Source: Poecilobothrus nobilitatus
Lineage: Eukaryota; Arthropoda; Insecta; Diptera; Dolichopodidae
DNA length: 64,000 nucleotides
Direction: 5' to 3'
Assembly: GCA_947095535.1 (NCBI GenBank)
Contig: OX352773.1
Coordinates: forward strand, 40,135,398 to 40,199,397
This document shows, piece by piece, positions 1 to 12,630 of the stretch. The notes under the pieces were generated by a model that worked only from the letters and a program-made list of their open reading frames with translations, did not search any database and was not told the DNA's origin. The translations under genes and the position numbers were made by a program. Numbering within the stretch: position 1 is the first letter of the stretch; every line of letters begins with the position of its first letter.

Positions 1-3000
1 CAGTACATTTTTGTATTTCTTCCTCTTTCCACTAAAATGTGAAAGAAGTTCAGATACCAAAAAAAGAAAAAATTGATCTCAATGAGATTCTGTCACATAA
101 CTCATCATTATAAGATTTTCCGTTACATAAAAAAAAAAAAAAACAACTAAATATAAAATCTATTCCAACCATTCAAATTAAATTTTTTATTTTATGATTT
201 GTGATGAAATAATTTTTGTTCTTATCTTATTTTTGTCTCTTTCACTCCTTCACTTTTAATTAATATAAGGTTTCTATAAAATGGAAATTGCTTCGTGTTG
301 TTTTTTGTCAAAGTCTAAAGTCAATTCAAGTATGTGGTGGGATTAAAATAATTGAGTATTACTGCTGTTGCCTCCTGGATTTATTTTGTATTTCTTATGT
401 TTTGTTTGTGCCTTTTGTTGTTGTTTGATGCATAAATTGTGACTCACTCCTTCTTAAAATGATTTTTTTTTTTTTGTTGTTAAGTGATTCGATTCCTCTG
501 AGAAACTCTAATTGCGAATAACTTGATGGAAATGTTGTATTAAATACTAAATTTTGTTATGTATATGTTGTATGCATTTTATATTATTTAAAAGGGGTAT
601 TTGCAACAATACATGTGTATTTAATTTAACAAAAAGAAAAAAAAAAACAAAAACAAAAAAAAAAAAATCTTAGAGGAGGATTTATGATGGCCTAATGACA
701 TGGTGCCACGCTTCTTTTTTCTTTATTTCTAGTCTGTTTGTTTTTAATTAAAAAGGAAGTTGAAAAAAAAAAAATAATAAAATGGGGGAAAACTTAAGAA
801 AGAAAAATTATATCAAATTTCTCTTTGATGATTCGTTTTGTGAAAGTTCATTTTTATTTTTCTCTTTCTCGCATTCTAGATTTTATAGTTCTGAATTTCT
901 GATCTGCTTTTTAATGTTTGTTTTTTTTTTTTGTATTTTTGTACTCATGGATGCTTTAAACTAAATTTAACCAACCATCATATGATTAAAGGCTGTATAT
1001 GCGTTTTTAAATAAGATTTTGTATTATTTTATGAGATGCATGGGTTGCAAAGAGATGCTGAAGAGATAATTAAAAAAAAAATGTTTCTGTTTTTGTTTTT
1101 TTTTTTTTTTAATATTGGATGAATCAATTTTTAGGTAATTGGACAAATATTAATATAATTATGATGAGAATAAGATACAATTTTTTTTTTTTTTTTAAAC
1201 TGAGCGTAGAGAATTATTTTTGATTAATTTTGTAAAAAGTTATTGAGATATGTATATATATATATATTTTTTTTCAATTTATTTTGATTATTCGGTCACC
1301 CCTATATTTTGGAATAAGAAGGGGCACTTAAGAGTTGATACAATTTAAAAAGATATTAATTGTGTTTTGTTATAATTTTGTTAAATTCATAGTTTTGATT
1401 ATCTCTATCGTTTTTTGTTTTTGATTATAGTTAAAAAATAAGTAACAAAAATTACAGAAATTCTTTTTATGATTGAGTTTTAATAAATAATTAATTAATT
1501 AATTGGTTTAATAAAATTATTAAAAATGACTTTTCATATACTTTTTCCATACATTAGTTTAACTATCTGACATCTTGAAAAAATTACTTTAACTTTCTGT
1601 CAACTGTCATCTTATACTGCATTAAAAAAAAAAAAAAATACTGAATTTTATGGTTTTTTTTGTAATGAAAATTGAATCACATAGCAAATTGGTTTCGATC
1701 ATGAGTTATTGATATCCCTTTGTATTCATTATATTTATTTTATAACCGTTTGCTACTGGTTGAGAAATTACATGGGGTCTTAAGGAGCGGTAGTCTTTCA
1801 CTTTTTATTTACTTCTTTTTGATTCAATGAATTTAAAATATATTTTTATCCTTTTCAAGGTTATTTTGTATATTTTGTTAAGGAATTACCAAAATACATT
1901 ACCATTATTTAAAATTACAAGAGTATAATCGCATTCATCTTTCATCTTAAGTTGTGTTTGGATCTGTAAAATGGTTTGTTTATTTACAAAGGGTACAAAA
2001 TCTTTAATATTATTACTTTAATTTATCAAAAAAGAAAAATAAATAAAAAATTCTTTAAATTTATCTTAAAGGTGTTATACAGGTGTATACCTATAATCTA
2101 CTCTGATTAAATTTACACACTGTCTGGCGTTAAAGTTTTTTTTCTTTTGCAAAAAAAAAAAAAGAAAAGTAAAAAAACAAGAACGTTTTTTTTTTGTAAT
2201 CAATTTTCTAAAACACAAAACTTGGGTTCCCTTATATTTTTAATTTTTTTGTTTTTTTTTTCAAATTTAAATCTTTTTGTTTTAAGAATTTTTGAAAATA
2301 TTTAAACAAAACTTTTATTATTTTTATTTTTAATTTTTCGTTTATTCTTTTCTGTTTCACTCTTCAAGTTTTTTTTTTTTTTGTTGAATCTTTTGTTTTA
2401 AATAAAAACAAAAAAAAAAAAGTTCGTGTCTATTCAAATAACATTTTCTCACCCATTTAAAAAATTATTTTTATCGGTGTAAGGCGTAAAAAAGAGGAGT
2501 TAAAATTCTAAATTTCAAATTTTTTTTCTCTTAATTGGGTAAATAATTTCTAAAAACTTTCAATTCAATTGAAAAAAATTTTTCAAGCACAAAAATTCGA
2601 AACCCATATACAAACTCGATATATTTTTATTTTTTATTCTAATTTTAGGGTTTTTTTTTTCAGGTTTTGTGGCTGGCATTTATGGATTTGGGATTATATA
2701 AAATTAGTTGAAATTCTTTTGTAAAAAATTTAATAAATAAAATTTTAAATTTATAAAAAAAAAAAAAAACTAAAACTATTTGAAAAAGTTACTCTACAAT
2801 AGTTTTTTTGTTTTTTCTTTTATATTTATAGTTCCATATGTTTAGCGCATTAATTCCTTTTTCAACCGTAACTTTTTTATTATTAAAATCTTTTTTTTTT
2901 TTGCTTTTTTGTTTTAATTTTATTATTTTCAACAAATTATTTTCAATTAATTTCAATTTCAATTTCTCTAGTTTTATAGTTCTAAGCAGCTCGGTGCATT

Positions 3001-4341
3001 ATCTATATGGTACTTTTAACAATGTGTGGTCAAAAACAATTTTTACTATTCGTCCTTGCCCACATTTGTATCTATATTTATAATATTCACTATTCTTTGA
3101 ATATATTATAATAATGTATGATCTGATCTAATAGTGAATGCTATTTAAAAAGTTAAAAAATTTTTCTGTAATGAAAAAGGGAAAGGTTGTAACACCTTTC
3201 GAATCCTTTTTAGTTTAGTTTTAAAGCTTTTGTAAAGTATGTTATAGTCATTTGCAGTATAGTACAAGATTTTTTTTTAATTAAAACAGAAAAATGTTTT
3301 TTTTTATAATTTTATTTGTTTGGAGTACAAAGGTGACCAGATCTTTCTTTTTGAAAATGCAAAAAAGGACAAAAAAAAGTTGATTATATTGAAAAAAAAA
3401 AAAGTTTAGTTTTTTTTAAAATTCAACATTTTAATGTTTGTTTAAACTTTAAAGTTAAATGATGACTTAACATGTACATATCACTATATGATTTGTGTCA
3501 GGCTATATCCCCTTAACTATTTTACACTACCAAAAATCATACACCTAATCGGCTATCAAAACTTCAAATGAACTTTACTTTTTAATTTTTTGATTGCTTC
3601 TGATGAGCTCCCAAATTAATTTTAATTTTTCAATAAGAATCATATCATGTAAAAGAATCAGTTGTAGATTCGGCTCTTTAAAATGTACTATTCTTAAAAT
3701 ATTCCACATAGTAAAACAAAATGTTTTACTTTTGGTCAATTTAATAAAACTTGATCAAAAAAACTTTTATATTCAGGATGTAAAAGGGATAAATGGTTTC
3801 CCATAAAAACCGACAAAAACTTAAATTGAATGAAACCGGATTGGTTAAATGTTTAAAACAATCACAAAAAAACAAAAAAAAAAAACAACTAAAAATTAAA
3901 AAAGAATATAAATAATAAAGGTTTTAAAAAAATTTTTTTTTTGTTTTTTCTTTAATTCTATTTCCACTGAGAGACAACAAGTGAATAAAAGGATTTGTTC
4001 ATAAATTGTAAGAGAAAGATGAGAAAAATATTATTATAATTTTTCTATTCTCGAAATATGAAAGATTATAATAATAAGACAAAAAGATGGAAGCAGAAAA
4101 TCTCAGGTGCTGCGATATTTCGAATTTTTCAAACTAATTTTTTTGTGCTACTTTTATTTACTTTTTTTTTTTCGTTGTTGAAAAGAAAAACAAAAGCTTA
4201 GTAAAATCAATTAAAAGTTTTTTTTTTTGTTTTAATAGAGTTGTACATGATTACTGTGAAATTTTTTTCAATGTTCTCAATGTTTTTATAATCAAAAGAG
4301 AATAATTTACGATTTATTTGGTATAAAAATATATCCGAATA
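1..4341. other. A/T-rich non-coding DNA, no gene recognised
   Basis: This stretch consists of A/T-rich DNA with many poly-A and poly-T tracts. The short frames at 782-964, 2838-3083 and 3594-3806 translate to F/L/I/N-rich low-complexity peptides without any family motif, so I do not call them genes. No splice-bounded exon candidate, tRNA or repeat end was recognised apart from the small inverted repeat listed separately. Confidence 0.75.
3085..3139. repeat. Small perfect inverted repeat
   Basis: The arms ATTCACTATT (3085-3094) and AATAGTGAAT (3130-3139) are exact reverse complements separated by 35 A/T-rich bases. No target duplication or element body is visible. It may be a chance hairpin in A/T-rich DNA or the remains of a MITE. 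Confidence 0.4.
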
Positions 4342-4614
4342 ATTCGAAGAAGAAAATGGGAATGGATCGGCCATAACCTCAGACGTTCAACAACATCAGA
4401 CGGAGGTTAGGTGTTCGACTAGAACCTCTAAAGCAGAAAAAAGGTGGAAAAACGGAGATCAACTTGGAAAAGAAACGTACAGAGTGAAATAGAACGAAAT
4501 AGGAAGTCTTGTCTTGCGCTAGAATTAAATTATAAGTATAAGACAGAAAAAATTGGAGAGTTTTGTAGAAGCTCTATATTCCCTAAAGCAATAAAAGAGG
4601 AGAAAAAAAAATAA
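4342..4614 (+). pseudogene. RTE-like non-LTR retrotransposon, C-terminal relic of the reverse transcriptase polyprotein
   Basis: One continuous frame of 91 codons encodes the block typical of the extreme C-terminus of RTE/BovB-type polyproteins. It has an RRRKWEWIGHNLRR segment (about codons 2-15), a basic RRSTWKRNVQSEIE segment (about codons 38-51), and a WR..V.ALC-like tail seen here as GEFCRSS. The family consensus is RRRWxWIGHxLRR...GRPxxTWRR. Three in-frame stops (TAG at 4408, TAG at 4420, TAA at 4429) fall in the middle of the block, and the rest of the element is missing upstream. It is therefore a dead, 5'-truncated insertion. The assignment to the RTE group rests on this C-terminal signature only. 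A second retroelement relic of a different type and opposite strand begins about 170 bp downstream. Confidence 0.72.
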
Positions 4615-4779
4615 GAGCTTAAATAGATTTTTCAGCAGTTATTATTGTGACATATTGATTCTTAAAACCATTAATAGCCTCTTTTTCAATCTCAATTTTG
4701 AAAAATATTTCTTTGTACTAAGTATTTTTTGTTATATGTACATACTGTTTTGAATAGATTTGGGAAAAATTAGACTAAA

Positions 4780-5345
4780 GGAGAGTTGAAAGGTAAAAGC
4801 ATGATAAATATATATGATTGACTAGAAAAGTCTGTTTTAGGAACACGTTGTATGGTAGCAAATTTTTTTACATTTCTGAAAATAAACAAACAGGTAACAT
4901 TTATTTAGTTCCATATAGTAGGAATAACCACTTGTATCTAGTAGTACATTTGAAGTACATTGGAATAGTTTAACAGATGAAATTAGTGATTTAATTGAAA
5001 CTGAGCAAGAATCATTACTCTTATCACGAAAAGTGTAAAAGTTAATATTTAGATCGATGTCAAAATAAATAAGAGTATTAGACTCAACAGAATCATCAAT
5101 TATATGAAAGGCCAGTTTCTAAATTCAATCGAGGTAAAAGTAATTGGACAAACTTAAAAATGTAATTAGGCACTAGTTTATATATATATATGGGCGTTCT
5201 ATTCCATCTTAGGTCGTATATAAGCTTTAAATATTAAGTTAAATCCCTGGATGAGAAATATTATCTATATATACATCCTTATACTGTTTTAAACTATGAA
5301 AAAATTCAATATAAAATTTTCAAGGACTTTCAAACCAATATTCAA
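4780..5345 (-). pseudogene. CR1/Jockey-type non-LTR reverse transcriptase, degenerate 3' end
   Basis: Read on the minus strand, 5280-5185 gives YFSSRDLT followed by KAYIRPKME and NAHI. This is the conserved thumb-region block YFxxxDLxxIYKAYIRPKMEYNxHIW of non-LTR reverse transcriptases. Further along, about 5115-4900 reads AFHIIDDSVESNTL and SIKSLISSVKLFQ, matching the RAxxLIDDxxxxxxL and CSxxLxxLIPxxxxF blocks. About 4860-4800 reads LPYNVFLKQTF, matching the LPxxVFPxxYNLxxFK tail. Several frameshifts and stops separate these blocks, including a TAG in place of the Tyr codon after PKME. The catalytic FADD region is not present. It belongs to the same broad family as the relics at 42.0 and 55.4 kb. 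Boundaries are approximate. Confidence 0.7.
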
Positions 5346-7465
5346 CTCAATAACATGTCCCGCCATCATAAATTTTTATTAAATTTTTTTTTTTTTTCCT
5401 TTTAAAAGTCACTCTTGTCATTTAATCCTATGAAATGAAGTACAGTCATTTTTTATTATAATTTTTTGAAAGTTTAAATCTTGTTATGTCTAGGAGAAAA
5501 AGTTTTCAGACGAATTATTATACAAATACAATTATTTTATTTTATTTTTCGTTTTTTTTTTTATGGTTGGAGGATATAATTTTCTATTTTAAAGTTTTGT
5601 ATACTACAAAACAAATTTTCAACCACTACAATGGAATAACTTCTAATAATTTCTGATATTATTCTTTACTATCGTTTTGGATTATATATATAGTTTCTGT
5701 CGATTTTTTTTTTTTAACTATCAAATATAATAAATTTTAATTTTTTTGTTTTTGTAGTAGAGGGAAATTCATTTTGAATGGGTACATTTTAATATTTTCG
5801 TTACTATTTTTAAAGAGATAATTTTCCAATTGTTACTATAAAAATGTTCAATGACAAAATCACCAACTGTGGTTGTGGTCTAACTTTATATAATATTATG
5901 TTATTGTTGTCTGAGTACTTTATGATATTGTTGTCTGGCATGAAATTAGGTGAACAGAGATTAGATTGTACCATTGTATACCATTTAGTGTTTTTGTAAA
6001 ATGGATTAAAAATGATGAAAAATTAAAAAAAAAACTTAAGTAGTTATTTTTTTTTTTGTTTTTTTTTTTTAAATATCTACAAATACAAAAAAAAATAAAT
6101 GCGGGTTCTATTTTACAACAATTTCGGTTTTTAAGAATACTTAAAAAAATAATGAATGAATTTTCAAGTATTATGCGATATCATAATATAACTACCGAAA
6201 TTTTGTTTTAAATTAATTCTATAAAAGGTTTACCATGATTATAAGTCTGGAAATGAATTTTGGTATCAAAGGCAATCAAAAAGATCCAGTGTATATGAAA
6301 TACCACAATAAATAAGTAAATTTGGTAAATTGCCATCAGGATTAAACACGCTATTTTGGAATTTAGGATTAAACAACAACTAACAAAAAAAATGGTTTAA
6401 AAAAGAAATTGTAGCGAAATTTAGAAAAGCGATGGACAGTCATTAAAATTGAGTTTTAAAATGAGTTTTTAGGAATAATTTCCAAATTGATAACCTGTAA
6501 GGAAATCCAGCAACTGATTCTTATATTAAATAAACGAAATTAGCTGCTACAAGCATCAAATTCTAAAATGAAGCAGTAGTACTTTATTTTAAGCCTTAAG
6601 GCGTCTGTAACAAAAAAAAGATTTATAAAATCTTTGATGATAAAATGTATTTATTGAAAAAGAAATCTGAATTCAGAAGCAAAAACCATTTAATTTTATC
6701 CAGAAGAAAACCATTCAATCTAACATTGTCCAATTTAGTGTTAATCCATATGTTATGAAATTTAAATTTGATTAAAATTAATTTAAAATTGATGATAAAA
6801 AGTAGTAAACTTTTAACGTGTATATATAGGATTAAAATTAAAATATGTATGTATATATTTTCCTATATGGTAATTTTAAACGAATAACAAGTTTGTAAAT
6901 AGTTGCTTAGAGTAAAATATTTCAATAATATCTATAGAAAATCATTGTATCCTTTTTTTTTTTTAATTTAATTTTTGAATATAGTGTAGGTATACATAGT
7001 ATATGAGTAAAACTGTTTTACCCATATTTAACACCAACATCAACATAATAATCAATTTAAATTCATCAAAACTTAAATATCTTATATATCCTTAATATGA
7101 ATTTCTATATGGTACCCTATGGATTATTTAAAAACTATAACAAAAAAACAAAAAAAAAAAAACTTTTATACAAAATATTTATCACTTTAACGAATTAACG
7201 ATAATTTTAAAAAACTAAAGTGAGCTGATGCTGGCTGTTCAGAAGAACTGTTCCAATTTTTTCAATAAATATTTAAAACTTTGTGTTACTTTATGAGTAC
7301 TAAATATGTATGTATATACATATACACAATGTAATAATAATACATAGAGGATTTTTTTATTTAAAAAATTACATTGCATCCTTTATTTTCATTATTATTG
7401 AAAAGTTTTTACTGTACTCTCTAAAACATTTTTACAATGGATGCAGAATGGATAGAATATATTAA

Positions 7466-7532
7466 ATATATATATATATATCTATATATATATATTTGTT
7501 GTTGTCGTTGTTGTTGTTGTTGCTGTTATTGT
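7466..7532. repeat. Compound microsatellite (TA)n then (TTG)n
   Basis: An interrupted TA tract (7466-7494) runs directly into TTG triplets (about 7495-7532) with C and A interruptions. This is ordinary simple-sequence DNA with no link to a transposon end that I can see. Confidence 0.85.
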
Positions 7533-9388
7533 TACTTATTTAATAGAATAATTTTCAACACCCGAGAAGGAAAAAAAATTAAAATAGCGCTGCTTTGAAA
7601 ATGTATTTTTTTTTTGTTTTATGTGTTTGGAGATTTGTATATTTTAAAGTTTTACGGATAGATCTGCTATTTATTTCTATATAATAATTTTCTTCAAAAT
7701 ATATATATTTAAAATGGTTCAAGTCAAGCACAAAAACTTTTCATCTTATGTTACTAAATTGTTTTTAACAAAAAAAAAAAAAAAAAATGCAAGTATACTG
7801 CCAAGAATTTTATAAGAATATTGTAAAAGAATATAAATATAAGATAATGGTAGTATAAACGTTACGGATTCATCCATTGAATTTAATGCAACAAAAATTG
7901 TGATTAATAAAAACAGAAAAAAAAGAAAACGTATAAAATTTTAAAGTAAACTTTGTTTTTAATATGGTTTCTGAGAATACCAAAAAAAAATTGTTTTATA
8001 AAACGAAACGAGTTGTCGGACAATTTGACTTTATGAGATTGTATTTGTAAATTACGTAATCGTAAGTTTTTAGTATTCTCTGTTGGTTCGCCTAAACGTT
8101 GTTATTTTATTATCACTGCACTTTTTTTTTTTTTTTAATAAAAAATAATATATTCTTGCAGTTGTTGTAAAAATAATATTATAAAAAGAAAAGAAAATTA
8201 TGATAGCTGTATATTTGGGAAAATTGAAAAACTTTTAAGATTCAAAGAAAAATGAGAAAAAAAATCCCGTTGAAAATAGAAACTATTCCAACTTCATACA
8301 TAAATAATTATACATTTTGAAATTTTAAGAGAAAAAATTTGTGCTGAATTGGAGCTGAATTCATTTATTTTGGTTGCTGAATTAATATATTTTCCATTTA
8401 ATTGAATTTTAATAGCATATAATTAAATATTTATATAAATTTTTTAAAAAAATTCAGTAAGTCGTAAAATTCAGTAAGTTTTTTTAAGATATGCCCACTG
8501 CCGATAAATTACAAAAAATAAAACGTATGAAAAAAATGGAAAAAAACTTCGTATATATATATTTTTTCCAATTACTTATAATTTTTCAGCAACTTTATAA
8601 AAAATTGTTTATGTATGGCGGGCTTAATTTATTTCGCTGAATACAAACTGAATACAATATAATATTCTATTATTTTTTTCTTACTATCAGTTATTTTCAT
8701 ATTTCTACTAAAAAAAAAACAAAACAACGTTTTAAATTTAAAAAAAAAAAGCTTTAAATAAATCCAATTACGTACGTATTTAATAATATTTTTTTAAATC
8801 CCCCTGTCCAAAATGTCAATGTAAATATTTCAGAATTTTTATTTAAATAATCTTAATATAACTCTTATCAATATTAACATTCTTCCACATTTCTATATGC
8901 TATTCAGCTTTACTATCTATATTTTTATTCCTGTTTAAGGAGTAAAACTCTGTAATAAAATTCAAGAGATGAATCATTTGACCTAAACAATTCTTTTAGA
9001 ACACAAAAAAAATAAAAAATAAAAAGAAAAAGAAAATAAAACAGGAGAAATGAATGATAAATAAACATTAGAAAATTTTATTGCTTTATAAAATTTTAGA
9101 TCCTTTTAGATGCCCTCAAAAAAAAAAAAAAATCTTATGTGCATTTGAAATGCATATAAAATGAAATAAAACAGGAACACATTGACTGCTGAAGAATATT
9201 ATGAGTATATATATAGTTATAGGGGTTGATAGTTAAATAGTTAGGGTCAATATGAAAACTTGTTTTTTTTTTTTTTGTTTTAAAATATTGTCTTGTGATT
9301 GTGATGTGCTCTGCACAATATTATTAAAATTTCATGTATACATCCATCCAATAAGCTTATATCTATCTGATATACATATATAGAATAT

Positions 9389-9410
9389 AATAAATAAATA
9401 AATAAATAAT
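9389..9410. repeat. (TAAA)n microsatellite
   Basis: Five tetranucleotide units of TAAA lie in a row, preceded by TA-rich DNA. Simple repeat only. Confidence 0.8.
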
Positions 9411-11584
9411 ATTTGCCTGAATTCAAATTGTACCAAAGTAAATGTTCATATGTAGTCCAAAAATTTCTTAAAAAATATTAAAATAAAGTATGGAGACTAG
9501 AACTTGTCTCTAAAACTACATATTATTTTTTTCTTATTCACAGATCCTCACAAACAAACAAACATAACATTTCCTTTGTTTAAAAACTATTTTTATTTGT
9601 GAATGAATTTGACAGGAAACAATTTTGACCATCACATACGTTTTTATATATACATATGCCTATATCATCTATTCTGTAAGTTTCAAAATATAGTTAGCAA
9701 TCAGTATAATAAAAGTTGGGGCAAAGAAAAAAAAACCTGGAGACAGAAAATAAAAAAAATAAAAATAAGTCGTTTTTATGCAACAAGAAAATACAATAAA
9801 TTTTTCAACATAAAAAAAAGGATATAACTGAGAATTATTTTAAATTTTATTATAATACTTATGTTATTGTTGTTGTTTTATTTTTATTACTCAACTCTTA
9901 AAAATAAGAAAAAAAAAAAAAATCTGTATAAGGACCTATCAACATAAGATTATTGTGAATAGTAAATCTTCAATTCAACTGAAACAACCATCTATGTATA
10001 AAAAGGAAATATATATGAAAGGGAAGAAAGAGACAGGTATATACTTGATCCATTTTTTTATTATATTTTAAAAATGAAAATAATTTTATTTGTATGCACT
10101 TTGTAATGATTAGAAATAAATTAATTTTTGTTCATTTGTTTGTAATAATTTGCAAGAAAAAAAAAAATAAAAACAGAGAAAAAAAAAACAAAAACACTGA
10201 GAGGTAAAGGATTTTAAGGATTTATTTTAGAGTTTGTTTTTGATGTGAAATTTGATCAAGAATTTTTTTTCTTTTTTTTTTTAACATATTATATTTAAAC
10301 AAAAACAGCAAACAGCATTATATATGTATGTTTTTATAAGTTTGTACATATATGTATACTTATATGTATGTACACTTATTTTATTTATATAGTCTATGAA
10401 TTTGCAGAATTGATTTTGTTTTGTTTTTACTTTTAGAATTAGAATGATATGTAAAAAAAAAAAAAAAAGGAACATGAAAGGATTCAAGGGATCTAAAGTA
10501 GAATACTGTGTATAGTAACGAGATGGAATATATTGTTGGTGTTTCAGTTTGAGGTGTTCTAATATTTATTAGTACTAGAGTAGTGTAATATAAACAAAAA
10601 AAATAAAAAATAAAAATGCATTCATAAAGTTGAAAATAAAATAAATAAAATCTCATATCTCTTTTAATAAATCCATTTGGACAAATGAAATGTAATTTAT
10701 GTAATTTGTATATATATATATGCATAAATTATATATATGTAATATATGCATAAATACTCCATAGTAAAGTTATTTTGTTAGAGTAATTTAAAATATGCAA
10801 TAAAATATGTTAAAAATATTCATAAAATGGGATTTTAATATTAGTTTTTGTTTTTTTTTTTTTTTTTTTGTTAAATAAAGTTTGAGTCTCGATATGGGAA
10901 ATGTACAAGAACTTGTTTTGTATATGTATACCATATATGTATATTTATGTATATAATAAATGCATAATATTGTTTCATTTTTATAATGTGTTTATTATTT
11001 TTATTAGTTTTGGTTTTGACTTTTTGATTTCTTTTATTTTGTTTTGATAACTTTACGATTAAAAAATGATAATAATTATGTAAAAAACAACAACTAAATG
11101 GAATCAGTAATTTATAAAAAAAAATACATTTAAGTGTTTTTTTTTTTGTTACAAAAAATTTTTTTAAAATAGTTCTGAAAATTATTTAAAATCATAAATG
11201 TACATATATGGTAATTATTCGAATAGTTAATAGATGTATGAATAAATCATTTTAATTTTGATTTAAAAAAGAAAAAAATTTTAAATTATTTTTTAGTTTT
11301 AAAAATTTTTAAAGTGATTTTCAGTGTTTTTTTTTTTTTTTTTGGGAACACTTTTCAATAACTTTTTTTTTTATATAATATGCAATTTGGTATTTAAATT
11401 TTTACCGTTATGTGAAAACGAAGATTTGGTTTTTTCCTGTATCTTCTCCTGTACCATTTTGTCAGAACTTTGAAATTTTGAAAGAAGGAAGATCTTTGAA
11501 AATTCATATAAATTACTTGAGAAAAAAATGTTTGTACTTACCCCTGTTTAAAAGCTATTTGTTTTTGTTTTTAGTTGCCAGTTT

Positions 11585-11779
11585 TATAAGGAGCATAAGG
11601 CATCCACTAAGTTATTTATTATTTATATTTGACTAAGCTTCATTTTTAAGAATCATTAATTTCACTAAGACGTTGAAACTAACTAAAGACGTTACTCGGC
11701 TGTAGCTATTGCACAAGGCTATTGTACAAGACGTTTCTTTTATTTGTACGCCATCTATTATCTTATACAAGAATTATAT
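11585..11779 (+). repeat. Dispersed 190-bp repeat, copy 1
   Basis: This segment matches 37581-37757 in the same orientation over its full length. Shared blocks include GGCATCCACTA, TTTGACTAAGCTTCA, AATCATTAATTTCACTAAG, GGCTGTAGCTATTG and CGCCATCTATTATCTTATAC. Copy 1 carries extra bases, including a repeated GGCTATTGTACAAG-type segment near 11717-11735. I do not recognise the family and see no open frame, terminal inverted repeat or tail. It sits within the interrupted Helentron-like interior at 11402-12300, so it inserted after that element. Confidence 0.72.
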
Positions 11780-11900
11780 TTTATTATTATTTTATTATAT
11801 ATTACAATATGATATTAATTATAATTTATAAGATATATATACTTATTTGTAATTATATTACCTATATCCCTATACTAATTATTAAGTGAAATCTATATTA

Positions 11901-11994
11901 TTTTTTTTTTATAAATTTATATGATCCAGTCGGGGTTTGAACTCAAGACCTGTGTCCGGTGCCGGTATGCCGGTGTGTTAACCACTACAATATT
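11901..11994 (-). mobile_element. Short tRNA-derived SINE (minus strand)
   Basis: On the minus strand the sequence begins with an A-box-like TTGTAGTGGTTAACAC, passes a CCGG-rich anticodon-arm-like region, and carries a B-box-like GAGTTCAAACC (complement of about 11935-11946). It then ends as CGACTGG followed by an A-rich tail, seen as the poly-T at 11901-11910 on the plus strand. The order A box, B box, short body, A tail is that of a tRNA-derived SINE transcribed by RNA polymerase III. The total is only about 95 bp, little more than the tRNA head. I could not fix a target-site duplication. It could also be a retroposed tRNA pseudogene. Confidence 0.68.
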
Positions 11995-12349
11995 GGTTGG
12001 ATTTAAGATCTATTAGGTGACAAAAATTTGAAAAATCGCTATTTTTAAACATATGCAATTTGGACACTGCAAAAAAATTTCTCGAATAAGTAAGACAATA
12101 TTATACAAAGCATCAATATTGTATTTTTACATGTGTTGACAGTTTAATTATTAAAGGATTGCCTTAAAATTGTAGAAAGTATCTCACAAATTTTCACAAT
12201 TTTTTTAAAAAATTCAAATTTTTCATGTAAAATTAAACATATAGTTTTAAAATGCTATTTATTATTTTTTTGAAAATATGCGCCGATAAAACCCTTTCGT
12301 TTTACATAATGTGTTGTTCGTTTTGTTTCTAAAAAAAGGAAAACCTGGT

Positions 12350-12395
12350 CTTAAATTTATTCAAAGCAAGAACTTAAATTTATTCAAAGCAAGAA
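12350..12395. repeat. Perfect 23-bp tandem duplication
   Basis: The 23-bp unit at 12350-12372 (CTTAAATTTATTCAAAGCAA plus GAA) is repeated exactly at 12373-12395. It lies between the older interrupted repeat and copy A. No coding or regulatory meaning is visible. Confidence 0.9.
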
Positions 12396-12630
12396 TTTGT
12401 TAGTAGCTGTTAAGTAAACTCAGACTTTTCACGAAAAGCCTTCGAGTCGATTCTGTCTTAAAGTAGATCAAACTTCATAGCTATATATGTATGTAAGTAA
12501 GTTACTGCTTGCAGGATAAAATTATAACTTTTTAAAATGGAATTTTCTTGATATAAAAGTATGTTTTAGGTAGCAATACCTTAACTTATAACATCAGAAT
12601 ATCTCCACTTAAAAAAAAAATTTAAGTTAA

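Larger units (their letters stand above)
5346..11401. other. A/T-rich non-coding DNA with microsatellites
   Basis: No gene or recognisable transposon was found here. The segment contains many A/T homopolymers, TA-rich tracts of the tatgtatgtatatac kind common in fly DNA, and microsatellites listed separately. A stretch at about 6230-6480 gives one less simple translation (SGNEFWYQRQSKRSSVYE on the plus strand), but it is interrupted and matches no family I know. Confidence 0.65.
11402..12300 (+). repeat. Partial copy of a Helentron-like element interior, interrupted by later insertions
   Basis: The segment 11402-11575 aligns by eye with 13215-13375 inside copy A. Shared landmarks are ACCGTTATG, a TATCTTCT patch, TTGAAATTTTGA, AGATCTTTGAAAAT and CCCCxGTTTAxxAGCT. 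The alignment resumes at about 12025-12080, where GCTATTTTTAAACA and GGACACTGC correspond to CTATTTTTAAACA and GAACACCTG at about 13405-13440. The roughly 430 bp between the two halves holds a different dispersed repeat (11585-11779) and a tRNA-derived SINE (11901-11994), so this older copy was split by insertions. Neither end of the element is visible. The similarity is moderate, which suggests an old duplicate or a related subfamily lying just upstream of copy A in the same orientation. Confidence 0.6.

Noticed and set aside
782..3806. Short plus-strand frames (60-81 codons) near the left edge
   Set aside because: They are F/L/S/I-rich translations of T-rich DNA with no family motif, no splice context and no codon-use difference from the surroundings.
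10281..10725. Overlapping minus-strand frames up to 114 codons, the longest in the window
   Set aside because: The peptide is low-complexity F/Y/I-rich with no conserved motif and overlaps poly-T and TA tracts. Length alone is expected in stop-poor homopolymer DNA.
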